DNA of 64,000 nt from Lentisphaeria bacterium (GTDB lineage Bacteria; Verrucomicrobiota; Lentisphaeria; Victivallales; Victivallaceae), in NCBI GenBank assembly GCA_900768505.1, contig CAAGED010000014.1, forward strand, positions 19,560 to 83,559. The letters run 5' to 3'. Shown piece by piece: positions 41,710 through 55,700 of this stretch (position 1 is its first letter; each line of letters opens with the position of its first letter). A model generated the notes under the pieces. That model saw only the letters and a program-made list of their open reading frames with translations, ran no database searches and had not been told where the DNA came from. The position numbers and the translations under genes are program-made.

Positions 41710-42786
41710 ATGTTTAATGAATCAAGTATGAAGTTTATGGAGAAATTCATGAATTGCTCCACCCCCTCCGGATATGAGGTTGAGGGAGGCGAAGTGCTTC
41801 GTGAATATTTCGGCGGTTTCTGCGATGAAGTCAAAACCGATGTGATGGGCAACGTCTTCGGCGTACTTAACCCCAAGGCGGAATTTAGAGTTATGCTGGC
41901 CGGGCATTATGATGAAATCGGTTTCCAGATTGTTTATATTTCCGACGATGGATTGCTTTATTTCCGAGCTAATGGCGGTATTGACAAACTTAATATTCCC
42001 TCGTCCGAGGTGGAAATTTTGACTGAAAACGGTATTGTTCCGGGAGTTATCGGCAAGAAGCCGATTCATCTGCTTAGTGCCGAAGCCCGCAACAAGGCAA
42101 TGGAATTGAGTGATATGTGGATCGATATTGGAGTTGAATCCAAGGAAGAGGCGGAAAAAATGGTATCCGTTGGCGATCCGGTGGCCATGCGGCGGAACTT
42201 CAAGCGCATGGGTGAAAATCGAATTTGTTCCAAAGGTATGGATGACAAGGTCGGTGCTTTTATTGTGGCCGAAACGTTGCGTGAATTGTCTAAATGTGAT
42301 TTAAAAGTGGCGGTTTATGGCGTGGCTACGGTTCAGGAAGAGCTGGGGCTGCGCGGCGCAACCACCAGTTGTTTTGGCGTTGATCCGCAGGTTGGCTTCG
42401 CCATTGATGTCGGTTTTGCCACCGATTTGCCGGATATTCCGAAAAATCAGCTTGGATTGATAAAGTTGGGTGGCGGCGTGGAGTTGTCGCACAGTGCCGA
42501 CAATAATATTGTTTTGGGGCGTAAACTTCGTGAAATTGCCAACAAGCACAATATAGTTTATCAGGAAACTGCGGCGCACCGGGCGACCGGCGGAACTGAT
42601 ACCGCCACCATGCAGATGACCCGCAGCGGCGTGGCAACTGCGTTGTTAAGCATTCCCAATCGTTATATGCACTCTCAGGTGGAAATTTGTGATTTGCGGG
42701 ACGTTTACAGCGCGGTGCGTTTGCTGGTGAAGACGATTTCCTCCATGCGCGGCGACGAAAGCTACATCCCAGGAATTGATAGATAA
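41710..42786 (+). CDS. M42 family metallo-aminopeptidase
   Basis: 358 residues; dizinc aminopeptidase/endoglucanase-like family (TET complexes), probably a cytosolic glutamyl- or leucyl-type aminopeptidase. ATG 41710 is preferred over the in-frame TTG 41692; GGAAG lies six bases upstream. Motifs: STPSGYE, AGHYDEIGFQI (first zinc His and Asp), a bridging Asp in KGMDDKVGAF, TVQEELGLRGA (catalytic Glu pair), FAIDVGFATDLP (Asp), and HRATGGTDTATMQM with NRYMHSQVEICDLRD (C-terminal zinc His). The usual AGHxDEIG reads AGHYDEIG. It sits between nfo and a HIT protein, all co-directional. Confidence 0.93.
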   Translation: MFNESSMKFMEKFMNCSTPSGYEVEGGEVLREYFGGFCDEVKTDVMGNVFGVLNPKAEFRVMLAGHYDEIGFQIVYISDDGLLYFRANGGIDKLNIPSSEVEILTENGIVPGVIGKKPIHLLSAEARNKAMELSDMWIDIGVESKEEAEKMVSVGDPVAMRRNFKRMGENRICSKGMDDKVGAFIVAETLRELSKCDLKVAVYGVATVQEELGLRGATTSCFGVDPQVGFAIDVGFATDLPDIPKNQLGLIKLGGGVELSHSADNNIVLGRKLREIANKHNIVYQETAAHRATGGTDTATMQMTRSGVATALLSIPNRYMHSQVEICDLRDVYSAVRLLVKTISSMRGDESYIPGIDR

Positions 42787-42854
42787 GTGCGTCAATTGGC
42801 GTCGAACGGTTGTGGAGCCGGGCGACGCCAATGTAAACGAAAGAAGGTGTGGAA

Positions 42855-43283
42855 ATGACGGATTGTATATTTTGCCGGATTATCAGTGGTGAAATCCCAT
42901 CGACCAAAGTTTATGAGGATGAATTGGTTTATGCGTTTATGGATATATCGCCCATAAATTACGGACATGTTTTGGTAATCCCCAGGGAACACCATGAAAG
43001 TATTGCCACGGTTCCGGAGGCGGTGGCCGGCCGAATGATGCGTGTCGGCAGCCGCTTGGGGGTGGCGATGAAGCGGGCGCTGGATTACGACGGCTATAAT
43101 TTACATTTGGCTGACGGTGCGGCGGCGGGGCAGGTGGTGATGCATGTGCATTTGCATGTAGTTCCCCGCGGTGTGGAGGATGGATTTTTTTGGAACTGGC
43201 GTCAGTTGAAATATGATGTTGCCCCCGTGGGAAATGCAGTGGAATATGCTGAGAAAATAAAGTCAAAGTTGAAGTTGGATTAA
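42855..43283 (+). CDS. HIT family nucleotide hydrolase
   Basis: 142 residues from ATG 42855 (AAGAAGG upstream). Histidine-triad fold of the HINT branch: CIFCRIISGEIPSTKVYEDE at the start, then AFMDISPINYGHVLVIPREHHES, and the active-site triad HVHLHVVPR at the end (H-x-H-x-H). The final Trp-rich stretch (FFWNWRQ) is like that of short HIT hydrolases of adenosine 5'-phosphoramidates. The typical DFG/ANGxxxGQ motif appears as LADGAAAGQVVMH. It ends the co-directional run that starts at rpe. Confidence 0.92.
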   Translation: MTDCIFCRIISGEIPSTKVYEDELVYAFMDISPINYGHVLVIPREHHESIATVPEAVAGRMMRVGSRLGVAMKRALDYDGYNLHLADGAAAGQVVMHVHLHVVPRGVEDGFFWNWRQLKYDVAPVGNAVEYAEKIKSKLKLD

Positions 43284-43358
43284 CGGATTTCGTTTGGAGA
43301 AAAAAAACAAAATACGCTGAAAAGTGCAAAAAAAGCGTAAAAAAGTAAAAAAATGGTT

Positions 43359-43386
43359 TGCAAAATAAAAAAAGCAATGTAAATTA
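43359..43386 (+). promoter_or_regulatory. Promoter of the tRNA-tuf operon
   Basis: TTGCAA (43359-43364), 16-base spacer, TAAATT (43381-43386), 77 bases before the tRNA-Leu. Flanking sequence is A-rich. This is the best promoter match upstream of the whole translation cluster. Confidence 0.55.
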
Positions 43387-43462
43387 AAGTCTTGTCCAGT
43401 ATGAACCACAGTGGCGCGGAAATCCCTCGAGTTTCACTACGGAGATTGGATGAGAAATTAAA

Positions 43463-43547
43463 GCCCAGGTGGCGGAATCGGCAGACGCGCATGTTTGAGG
43501 GGCATGTGAAGCAATTCGTGGGGGTTCAAGTCCCCCCCTGGGCACCA
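43463..43547 (+). tRNA. trnL: tRNA-Leu (anticodon GAG)
   Basis: 85 bases with encoded CCA. Acceptor GCCCAGG pairs with CCTGGGC; D arm GGCGGAATCGG; anticodon stem CATGT/GCATG with loop TTGAGGG; a long variable arm typical of class II Leu tRNAs; and T arm GGGGGTTCAAGTCCCCC. It decodes CUC and CUU. Confidence 0.93.
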
Positions 43548-43598
43548 AGAAATCAGAATTTTAATTTTGAATGACATCAGAATTAAAAGGTGAGATAA

Positions 43599-43674
<76 letters not shown>

Positions 43675-43769
43675 TTTTTGTAAGAGACAGAGTTTGAAAT
43701 AGAACTTAAAATCAGTTAATAGATAAAAGAATTTGTAATCTCTAAAGGTTCATACCAGGAGGCAAAAAA

Positions 43770-44969
43770 ATGGCTAAGGAAAAATTCGAAAGAACAAAGC
43801 CGCACGTGAATATCGGCACGATCGGTCACGTTGACCATGGCAAGACCACGCTGACTGCAGCAATCACCATGGTACTGAACAGAAAATTCGGAACCGGTAA
43901 CATCATGAAATATGATGAAATCGATAATGCTCCGGAAGAGCGTGAACGTGGTATTACGATCAATACTTCACACGTTGAGTATGAAACTGCCACCCGCCAT
44001 TACGCGCACGTTGACTGCCCGGGACACGCGGACTATGTAAAAAACATGATTACCGGTGCTGCTCAGATGGACGGTGCTATTCTGGTAATTGCCGCAACTG
44101 ATGGTCCGATGGCTCAGACCAAGGAACACGTTCTTTTGGCTCGCCAGGTAGGTGTTCCGGCTTTGGTTGTATTTTTGAATAAAGTTGACCAACTTGACGA
44201 TCCTGAATTGCTGGAGTTGGTTGAAATGGAAGTTCGTGAACTTCTTAACTCTTATGAATTCCCCGGTGATGATACCCCGATCATTCGTGGTTCAGCGTTG
44301 AAGGCAGTAGAGTGCAACGGCGATCCGGAAAATCCGGCATGCAAGTGTATCCTTGAGCTTATGGATGCGGTTGACAGCTTTATTCCGCAGCCGACTCGTG
44401 ATGTTGACCAGCCGTTCTTGATGCCGATTGAAGACGTGTTCTCAATCGAAGGTCGTGGTACCGTGGTAACCGGTCGTGTAGAGCGCGGAGTTATCAAGGT
44501 TAACGATGAAATCGAAATTATCGGTATTCGTCCGACCGTCAAGACGATTGTAACCGGTATCGAAATGTTCCGCAAGCTTCTCGACGAAGGTCGTGCCGGT
44601 GATAATATCGGTTGCTTGCTCCGTGGTACCAAGCGCAGTGATGTTGAGCGCGGTCAGGTTTTGGCTAAGCCGGGCACCATTACTCCGCACAAGAAATTCA
44701 AGGCTGAGATTTATGTATTGAGCAAGGAAGAAGGCGGTCGTCATACTCCGTTCTTTACAAACTATCGTCCTCAGTTCTATTTCCGTACGACTGATATCAC
44801 CGGTATCATCACCTTGGCAGAAGGTGTTGAGATGGTAATGCCTGGCGACAATACCTCAATCGCGGTTGAGTTGATCGCTCCGATCGCTATGGAAAAAGGT
44901 TTGCGCTTCGCGATTCGTGAAGGCGGCCACACTGTAGCATCTGGTCGTGTATCAGAAATTGTTGAGTAA
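43770..44969 (+). CDS. tuf: Elongation factor Tu
   Basis: GTPase that delivers aminoacyl-tRNA to the ribosome. 399 residues. G1 GHVDHGKTT, G2 region ERGITINTSHVEYET, G3 DCPGHADY, G4 NKVDQLDD, with the switch and effector sequences intact; then the beta-barrel domains 2 and 3 with GRGTVVTGRVERG, KPGTITPHKKF and GGRHTPFFTNYRPQFYFRTTDITG, ending in REGGHTVASGRVSEI. An insertion around residue 190 (ECNGDPENPACKCILEL) has two Cys and is longer than in E. coli. Codon use is noticeably more biased than in the accessory genes. AGGAGG lies before the ATG. Confidence 0.98.
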   Translation: MAKEKFERTKPHVNIGTIGHVDHGKTTLTAAITMVLNRKFGTGNIMKYDEIDNAPEERERGITINTSHVEYETATRHYAHVDCPGHADYVKNMITGAAQMDGAILVIAATDGPMAQTKEHVLLARQVGVPALVVFLNKVDQLDDPELLELVEMEVRELLNSYEFPGDDTPIIRGSALKAVECNGDPENPACKCILELMDAVDSFIPQPTRDVDQPFLMPIEDVFSIEGRGTVVTGRVERGVIKVNDEIEIIGIRPTVKTIVTGIEMFRKLLDEGRAGDNIGCLLRGTKRSDVERGQVLAKPGTITPHKKFKAEIYVLSKEEGGRHTPFFTNYRPQFYFRTTDITGIITLAEGVEMVMPGDNTSIAVELIAPIAMEKGLRFAIREGGHTVASGRVSEIVE

Positions 44970-44986
44970 TTAAAGTGATCATTCCG

Positions 44987-45019
44987 TCCCGGATGTCTCA
45001 CTAAAGGGGACGTCCGGGA
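44987..45019 (+). terminator. Stem-loop between tuf and rpmG
   Basis: TCCCGGATGT (44987-44996) pairs with ACGTCCGGGA (45010-45019), one G-U pair, loop of 13 bases. The following sequence (TTGGTTATC) lacks a T-run, so it may be an attenuator or mRNA-processing site rather than a full stop. Confidence 0.6.
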
Positions 45020-45063
45020 TTGGTTATCTAACGGTGAAAGCCGTTGCAATCAGAGGTGATTAA

Positions 45064-45213
45064 ATGCGTGAAATTGTAACGCTCGAGTGTACAGAGTGCA
45101 AGCGTCGTAATTATATGACGAAAAAAGAAAAGCGCAATACTCCGGAACGCTTGGAAAAAATGAAGTATTGTAAGTTTGATCAGAAACATACATTACACAG
45201 AGAGACCCGGTAA
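45064..45213 (+). CDS. rpmG: 50S ribosomal protein L33
   Basis: 49 residues: REIVTLECTECKRRNYMT at the start and a C-terminus that resembles KYCxFCxKHTxHRE. In the common zinc-binding form there are two CxxC pairs; here the first (CTEC, residues 9-12) is present but the second is CKFD, so one Cys is replaced. ATG 45064 follows GAGGTGATTAA. It belongs to the tuf-secE-nusG operon and precedes tRNA-Trp by 19 bases. Confidence 0.92.
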   Translation: MREIVTLECTECKRRNYMTKKEKRNTPERLEKMKYCKFDQKHTLHRETR

Positions 45214-45232
45214 TTATAAAATTAATTGATGC

Positions 45233-45309
45233 AGGAGTGTAGCTCAGTTGGCCAGAGCGGCGGTCTCCAAAACCGCAGGTCGTGAGTTCGAGCCTCACCG
45301 CTCCTGCCA
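45233..45309 (+). tRNA. trnW: tRNA-Trp (anticodon CCA)
   Basis: 77 bases, CCA encoded. Acceptor AGGAGTG pairs with CGCTCCT (one T-G pair); anticodon stem GCGGT/ACCGC with loop CTCCAAA; T arm GTGAGTTCGAGCCTCAC. It lies between rpmG and secE, a frequent bacterial arrangement. Confidence 0.95.
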
Positions 45310-45381
45310 GTTTTTATATTATCGGCTCGTTTTTTTGGTTGAGATTAAGAGAATGTAATCATAACAGAACTGGGTGGGGCA

Positions 45382-45585
45382 ATGGACAAATATATGGGAA
45401 AAGTACGCAGCTTCTTTTCGGATACGATTGCCGAATTGAAACGTTGCACCTGGCCGACGCGGTCGGAGTTGTTTGAATCAACATTACTGGTTATAGTGAC
45501 CATTGTTGTGCTTGCATGTTTTGTTGGAGTGGTAGATAACATAGCTCGTTTCCTGATTGATAAGATCGTATATTTGTTCAATTAA
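45382..45585 (+). CDS. secE: Preprotein translocase subunit SecE
   Basis: 67-residue small subunit of the SecYEG channel. The conserved cytoplasmic amphipathic segment IAELKRCTWPTRSELFEST (usual KVxWPxRxE) is followed by a single transmembrane helix TLLVIVTIVVLACFVGVVDNIA. Compared with E. coli SecE it lacks the first two helices, as in most bacteria. Its ATG at 45382 is preceded by GGGTGGGG. nusG follows after 29 bases. Confidence 0.94.
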   Translation: MDKYMGKVRSFFSDTIAELKRCTWPTRSELFESTLLVIVTIVVLACFVGVVDNIARFLIDKIVYLFN

Positions 45586-45614
45586 GATAGAGAGAGTTTA
45601 TTCAGGAGTCGATA

Positions 45615-46181
45615 ATGGACGAAGTAATAAATAAAGGCCAGTGGTTTGTGATTCAAACTCTCTCCGGGCAGGAGAATAAGGTAAGAGATTCCATCAGTCG
45701 CCAAATTCAGTTGGGTGATGCAGTTGGAGTTTATGAAGTATATATGCCCCAGGAGAAAGTAACCGAAGTCAAACACGGCGACAAGCGCGTGATAACCCGT
45801 AAAACTTTCCCTGGTTATATTTTTGTTCGGATGGACCTTTATGACGAAATGACCCATCAGATCAATGAAGCGGCGTGGTATTTTGTGCGTAATATTCAAG
45901 GCGTAATCGGATTCGTCGGTGACGGCAGAGCACCGGTTCCGCTTTCGGAATATGAAGTAAGTGATATGTTCCGCAGCGATGAGGAGCCGGAAAAGGCCAA
46001 ACCGAAAATTATTTATGAACTTGGCGAAACGGTTCGAATTCGTGAAGGTGCATTTGAGAATTTTGATGGAGTAATCGAAGAAATTGATGCTGAACGTGGC
46101 AAGCTGAAGCTTATGGTGTCGATTTTCGGACGTTCCACTCCGGTTGAATTGGAGTTCTGGCAGGTAGATCGCGGCGAATAA
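45615..46181 (+). CDS. nusG: Transcription termination/antitermination factor NusG
   Basis: 188 residues. The NGN domain starts with WFVIQTLSGQENKVRDSI and includes VKHGDKRVITRKTFPGYIFVRM; the C-terminal KOW domain has GETVRIREGAFENFDGVIEEIDAERGKLKLMVSIFGR. The segment PLSEYEVSDMF aligns with the loop that links the domains. NusG couples RNA polymerase to the leading ribosome or to Rho. Normal size and order. Confidence 0.96.
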   Translation: MDEVINKGQWFVIQTLSGQENKVRDSISRQIQLGDAVGVYEVYMPQEKVTEVKHGDKRVITRKTFPGYIFVRMDLYDEMTHQINEAAWYFVRNIQGVIGFVGDGRAPVPLSEYEVSDMFRSDEEPEKAKPKIIYELGETVRIREGAFENFDGVIEEIDAERGKLKLMVSIFGRSTPVELEFWQVDRGE

Positions 46182-46278
46182 AGGCGGCGGTTTAAACTTA
46201 GTTAATAAAAGTTGTAATTCATGTTTGGGAGAAAAACCTGTCATTTCGAACCACACATGAGAGATAATGGAGATCATT

Positions 46279-46707
46279 ATGGCAAAAAAAGTTACCGGTA
46301 TCATCCGGTTGCAGATCCCAGCAGGCGCAGCTAATCCCGCACCGCCGATCGGTCCGGCATTGGGTTCCGCAGGCTGTAACATTATGGAATTCTGCAAACA
46401 ATTCAATGCCGCTACTCAAGCTCAGAGTGGTTTGATCATTCCGGTTGTGATCACGGTTTTTCAGGATCGCTCCTTCACCTTTATCTGCAAATCTCCACCG
46501 GCAGCCGTCCTGATCAAGAAAGCAATTGGTTTGGCATCTGGCGCAAAAAAGCCGGGTTCTGAGAAGGCTGGTGTTATCACCGTCGCTCAGCTCGAAGAGA
46601 TTGCCAAGGTTAAGCAAGCTGATTTGAATGCTCGTGATGTTGCAGCAGCGGTGAAAGTTCTTGCCGGTACTGCGCGCAGCATGGGAATTGAGGTGGCGGA
46701 TGCGTAG
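46279..46707 (+). CDS. rplK: 50S ribosomal protein L11
   Basis: 142 residues from ATG 46279 (GGAG at 46269-46272; an upstream in-frame ATG at 46267 overlaps that site). Starts KKVTGIIRLQIPAGAANPAPPIGPALGSAGCNIMEFCKQFN, binding the GTPase-associated region of 23S rRNA. It ends by overlapping rplA by 8 bases. Confidence 0.96.
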   Translation: MAKKVTGIIRLQIPAGAANPAPPIGPALGSAGCNIMEFCKQFNAATQAQSGLIIPVVITVFQDRSFTFICKSPPAAVLIKKAIGLASGAKKPGSEKAGVITVAQLEEIAKVKQADLNARDVAAAVKVLAGTARSMGIEVADA

Positions 46708-47398
46708 AAGTAAGCTTTATAAGTCTCAGGCAGCAGTTTACGATCGCGAAACCCGTTTTGAGCCTGTTGACGCGTTTAAAATTCTCAAATCAATGCCTCA
46801 GATCAAATTTGATCAGTCGGTAGACGTGGCATTTAAGATGGGAATTGATCCGCGTAAATCAGATCAGACGATTCGTGGTGCGGTTGCGCTGCCGAAGGGA
46901 ACTGGTAAGACCGTACGGGTCTGCGTAGTAGCTCACGGAGCTCAGGCTCAGGAAGCGACTGACGCAGGTGCGGATTTCGTCGGATACGAGGATATTGTAG
47001 AACGCATTAAAGGCGGTTGGGTTGATTTTGATGTCCTGATTGCCACCAGCGAAGCGATGAAGTTGGTTCGTCCGTTAGGCCGTCAGCTTGGTCCTCGCGG
47101 TTTGATGCCTAACCCGAAGACCGGTACTGTTACAGAGCAGGTCGGTTCGGCGGTAAAAGAGGCCAAAGCCGGTCGTGCGGAATTCCGCGCCGATCGTGGT
47201 GCTTGCGTTCATGTTGCCATTGGCAAGATGTCTTTCTCGGCTGAAGATTTGGCTGAAAACTTCAATGCTGTATTTGAAGCGATCATCAAGGCTAAGCCGG
47301 CTACCGCCAAGGGTACTTACATTATCAGTTGTACTGCTTCCGGGACGATGACTCCGGGAGTTAAGATTAACGCTAAAGAAGCAGTGAGGCAGAAATGA
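46700..47398 (+). CDS. rplA: 50S ribosomal protein L1
   Basis: 232 residues. The start was set at ATG 46700, overlapping the rplK stop, since this gives a normal RRSKLYKSQ beginning; an upstream in-frame start at 46661 would add 13 residues inside rplK. Family blocks: DVAFKMGIDPRKSDQTIRGAVALPKGTGK, GADFVGYEDIVERIKGGW, LGPRGLMPNPKTGTVT and TMTPGVKIN. In many bacteria L1 represses its own operon by binding the mRNA leader. It overlaps rplJ by 4 bases (ATGA). Confidence 0.96.
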   Translation: MRRSKLYKSQAAVYDRETRFEPVDAFKILKSMPQIKFDQSVDVAFKMGIDPRKSDQTIRGAVALPKGTGKTVRVCVVAHGAQAQEATDAGADFVGYEDIVERIKGGWVDFDVLIATSEAMKLVRPLGRQLGPRGLMPNPKTGTVTEQVGSAVKEAKAGRAEFRADRGACVHVAIGKMSFSAEDLAENFNAVFEAIIKAKPATAKGTYIISCTASGTMTPGVKINAKEAVRQK

Positions 47399-47913
47399 GA
47401 AGTGAAAAGCTCCATTTGGCAAACTACATCGGCAACCATATGGATGGTGCTGATTATGTTTATTTTGTCTCATATGATGGCATAAAGGTTAAGGATTTTT
47501 CTCAACTGCGCAATAAGCTGGCTGCCGTCGGCGCAAATTGCCATGTTCTGAAAAACCGCATGATCAAGAAAAGTGCTGAGCTTCGCGGCATTGCTCCCTT
47601 GGCTGGTTTGACCCTAAAAGGCGGTTCCGCCATGGTCAGCGGCAAGGGCGATGCATCTGAAGTGGCCAAGATCTTGCGTGAATTTGGTAAAACCAATGAT
47701 AAAGTTGCCCCGAAAGGCGGTTACTTGGATGGCGCTTTGCTGACACCGTCCGATGTTGAGGTTATTGCCTCCTTGCCGAGCAAAGACGCGATGCGTGCCC
47801 AGTTGCTGGGTACTTTGCAGGGTGTTCCGCGTGGTCTCGCTTGTCTGCTCAATGCGAAGGCTGCGAGCATCTTGAATGTGCTTAATGCTTACAAAGACAA
47901 ACTTGATAATTAA
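47395..47913 (+). CDS. rplJ: 50S ribosomal protein L10
   Basis: 172 residues, the stalk base that anchors L7/L12 dimers. Recognised by LAAVGANCHVLKNRMIKK and APKGGYLDGALLTPSDVEVIASLPSKDAMRAQLLG followed by a C-terminal helix for L7/L12 (LNAKAASILNVLNAYKDKL). The start overlaps the rplA stop, so there is no separate L10 leader as in E. coli. Confidence 0.95.
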   Translation: MRSEKLHLANYIGNHMDGADYVYFVSYDGIKVKDFSQLRNKLAAVGANCHVLKNRMIKKSAELRGIAPLAGLTLKGGSAMVSGKGDASEVAKILREFGKTNDKVAPKGGYLDGALLTPSDVEVIASLPSKDAMRAQLLGTLQGVPRGLACLLNAKAASILNVLNAYKDKLDN

Positions 47914-47954
47914 TAAGAAATTAACTCAATAAAACATAATGGAGGCATTTAATT

Positions 47955-48356
<402 letters not shown>

Positions 48357-48842
48357 TTGACCTTTAACGGCCAGAGACCCTGCGGAGTGGGAAAAAAATT
48401 GAACACTCCGTAACGGTTTAAACGGTGGGAAATAAAAGAAATTTTGTTCCTGCCGTCTTTTGCATTTATGATGTAAGCTGATTCTGTCATATTGAAAAAA
48501 GTCGTATCTTACTTGTTTTTAATATGTTAAATTAGTGGTAGATAAATACGTTGCCCGTTGATTGTGATTTTCCAGTCCGCGGGCATTCGCGCGAAGTATT
48601 GTTCCTATTTTGGGGTCGAGATGACCGTTCGAAGTTAAGAACGGTTAGCTGCATCAACAATGAACCATCTTTTTTAACAACATGTTCGATACGGTTTAAA
48701 GTTGATTGTGGTTTGAACGAATATCTTGTGGGATTGGTGTTTTTTATTGAGTTGGTGATCAATTTTGCAAGATTTTCGTTTAAACTTTGCAGCGGAACGT
48801 ACTAAATCGTTAACTGCTCAACAACTATTACTATGGTGAGTT
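48357..48842 (+). promoter_or_regulatory. Long rplL-rpoB intergenic/leader region
   Basis: 486 bases without a credible gene. Two stem-loops: CGGAGTG (about 48382) with CACTCCG (about 48403-48409), and ACCGTTC (48624-48630) with GAACGGT (48639-48645). Neither has a strong T-run. Likely roles are attenuation of rplKAJL transcription, an RNase processing site or a translational leader of rpoB. A frame from 48551 to 48805 begins with TTG, has no ribosome-binding site and is not counted as a gene. Confidence 0.5.
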
Positions 48843-52709
<3,867 letters not shown>

Positions 52710-52724
52710 TTGGAGGGTTTTACC

Positions 52725-55700
52725 TTGGCAGATAACATTAACACATTCAAAGAGCAGGCCGCCAAAATGGGTCAGGTCAACTCTTTCGGGGCCGTTTCAA
52801 TCAACGTAGCCTCCCCGGATGTAATTCGCTCGTGGAGTTTTGGCGAAGTCAAGAATCCGGAAACTATCAATTATCGTAGTTTCAAACCTGAGAAGGGCGG
52901 TCTCTTTTGCGAACGTATTTTTGGACCGACCCGAGACTGGGAGTGTAATTGCGGTAAGTATAAACGCGTAAAAAATAAGGGTATTGTCTGCGACCGTTGC
53001 GGTGTGGAAGTAACCCAGTCCAAGGTGCGTCGTGAACGCATGGGACACATTGAATTGGCCGTACCGGTTTCGCACATTTGGTTTTTCAAGTGTATGCCTA
53101 GCCGGATTGGTTTGATGCTGGATATGACCAGCAAAAATTTGGAACGCGTAATTTATTATGAGAATTGGGTGGTAACGGACAGCGGAGATACTCCGCTGGA
53201 AGTCGGCAGCACTCTTACTGAATTGGAATACCGTCAGGCGCGGGAGGATTACGGCAACTCATTTGATGCCGATATGGGTGCTCCGGCAATTAAAACTTTG
53301 CTGGAAAAATTGGATTTGCCCAAGATCCGGGCCGAGCTTGAGGTCGCGTTGGAACATACCCGCAACAAGGCGATTCGCAAGAAATTGTCCAAACGGTTGC
53401 GTTTGGTTGAGGGATTTATGGCTAGCGGCGGTCACCCGGAATGGATGATTTTGACCGTTTTGCCGGTAATTCCACCGGATTTGCGTCCATTGGTGCCTTT
53501 GGAAGGCGGACGTTTTGCCACCTCCGATCTTAATGATCTCTACCGCCGCGTAATCAACCGCAATAACCGGTTGAAAAATTTGCTGCAGCTGCGTACTCCG
53601 GATGTTATCATCCGCAACGAAAAGCGCATGCTTCAGGAGGCGGTGGACGCATTGATGGATAATGGTCGTCACGGCCGTGCCGTCACTGGTGCCGGCAACC
53701 GTTCGCTGAAATCATTGAGCGATATGCTTAAGGGTAAGCAGGGACGTTTCCGTCAGAATTTGTTGGGTAAGCGTGTGGATTATTCCGGCCGTTCCGTAAT
53801 TGTTGTGGGGCCGGAATTGAAACTGCATCAGTGCGGTTTGCCGAAGAAAATGGCGTTGGTGCTCTTTGAGCCCTTTATCATTCGCCACTTGAAAGGTCGC
53901 AATTATGTCCATACCGTCCGGGCCGCCAAGAAGATGATTGAGCGTAACGAACCGGTGGTTTGGGATATTTTGGAAGAGGTGACCAAGGGGCATCCAATTA
54001 TGTTGAACCGTGCTCCTACACTGCACCGTCTGAGTATTCAGGCGTTTGATCCGGTATTGATTGAAGGATCGGCATTGCGTATTCATCCTTTGGTTTGTAC
54101 CGCGTACAACGCCGACTTCGACGGTGACCAGATGGCAGTGCATGTCCCGCTTTCCAACGAGGCGCAGATGGAGACCAAGTTGCTGATGCTTTCGCCCAAC
54201 AACATCTTCTCTCCGGCCAACGGCAAGCCGATCACCTCTCCGACGCAGGATATTACCTTGGGCTCATATTATTTGACTTACGAGCCCTCGAACCGGGACA
54301 AGGCCAAGTACTACAAAGATTATTTTGAAGTATTATTTGCCATGAGTTCCGGCTACCTGACCATTCACGATGCGGTGATGATTCCGAATCCGGATTTGGG
54401 CAAGGATACGGTTTACGGCGACAAAGAGAGCAAGTATATTATGACCACTCCCGGTCGGTGCATCTTCCATGAAATCTGGGATAAACGTCTTGGTTTCTAC
54501 AATAAGGTTGCGACTAAGAAGGAGCTGGGCAAGCTGATCAGTAACTCTTACGCCATCGCCGGTCATGAGGCGACTATCCGATTGCTGGATGATTTAAAGG
54601 ATTTGGGCTACAAGCACTCCACTTTGGCCGGTCTCTCCATCTCCGTGGCTGACTTGAAAGTGCCGGAGGCCAAAGAGGGATTGATTCGTGAAGCGCGTAC
54701 CGAAATTGACAAGGTGGTAGACCAGTATCACAACGGTGTACTGACCGAGGGCGAGCGTCACAATAAGATCATTGATATTTGGACTCAGACCAGTAATCAG
54801 GTGGCGAAGGCGTTGTTTGACAAGTTGGAGGCTGAATCCCGCCGTGGCGAAATCAACCCGGTTTATGCCATGATGGATTCCGGAGCTCGTGGTAGCAAGG
54901 ATCAGATTCGTCAGTTGGCCGGTATGCGTGGTTTGATTGCCAAGCCCTCCGGTGAAATTATCGAACGGCCGATCATCGCGAACTTCCGTGAAGGTTTATC
55001 CGTTTTGGAATACTTCCTCTCCAGCCACGGCGCCCGTAAAGGTTTGGCCGATACCGCGCTGAAGACCGCAGACTCCGGTTACATGACCCGTAAATTGGTT
55101 GATGTGGCGCAGGATATTATCTGCCGTGAAGAGGATTGCGGAACAACCAAGGGTATTTGGGTAAGTGCGATTGTCGAGGGTGATGAGGTGATTCTGCCGT
55201 TACGTGACCGTATTTTCGGCCGTTTCAGCGCGCAGGATATTAAAGACCCGGCGTATGAGGATTCCCGTTTGATTGTGGGTGCCGGCGAGGAGTTTACCGA
55301 GGAAGTAGTTGCTTTAATTGAAAAGCGTGGTATTCATCGGGTGCTGATTCGCTCCACACTCACCTGTTGCTCGCAGCATGGTGTTTGCGTGAAATGTTAT
55401 GGCCGTAATTTGGCCAGTGACCGTCAGGCAAAACCGGGTGATGCGCTGGGCATTATTGCCGCCCAGTCAATCGGTGAGCCGGGTACTCAGCTGACAATGC
55501 GTACTTTCCACATCGGCGGTACTGCATCGGCGGTTTATAAGAAACCGATTATTACCGCGCGTAATGCCGGTGTAATTAAATACATCAATGTTCGTACCGT
55601 AATTAATGAAGACGGTGAAACAGTAGTGGTAAATAAGAATGGTTATGTAACCGTTTACGATCCGGAAGCCGCTAAACAAGCGGAAGATATTGCCCGCAGC

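Noticed and set aside
48551..48805. 84-codon frame in the rplL-rpoB spacer
   Set aside because: TTG start, no ribosome-binding site, no similarity to known ribosomal or RNA polymerase proteins.
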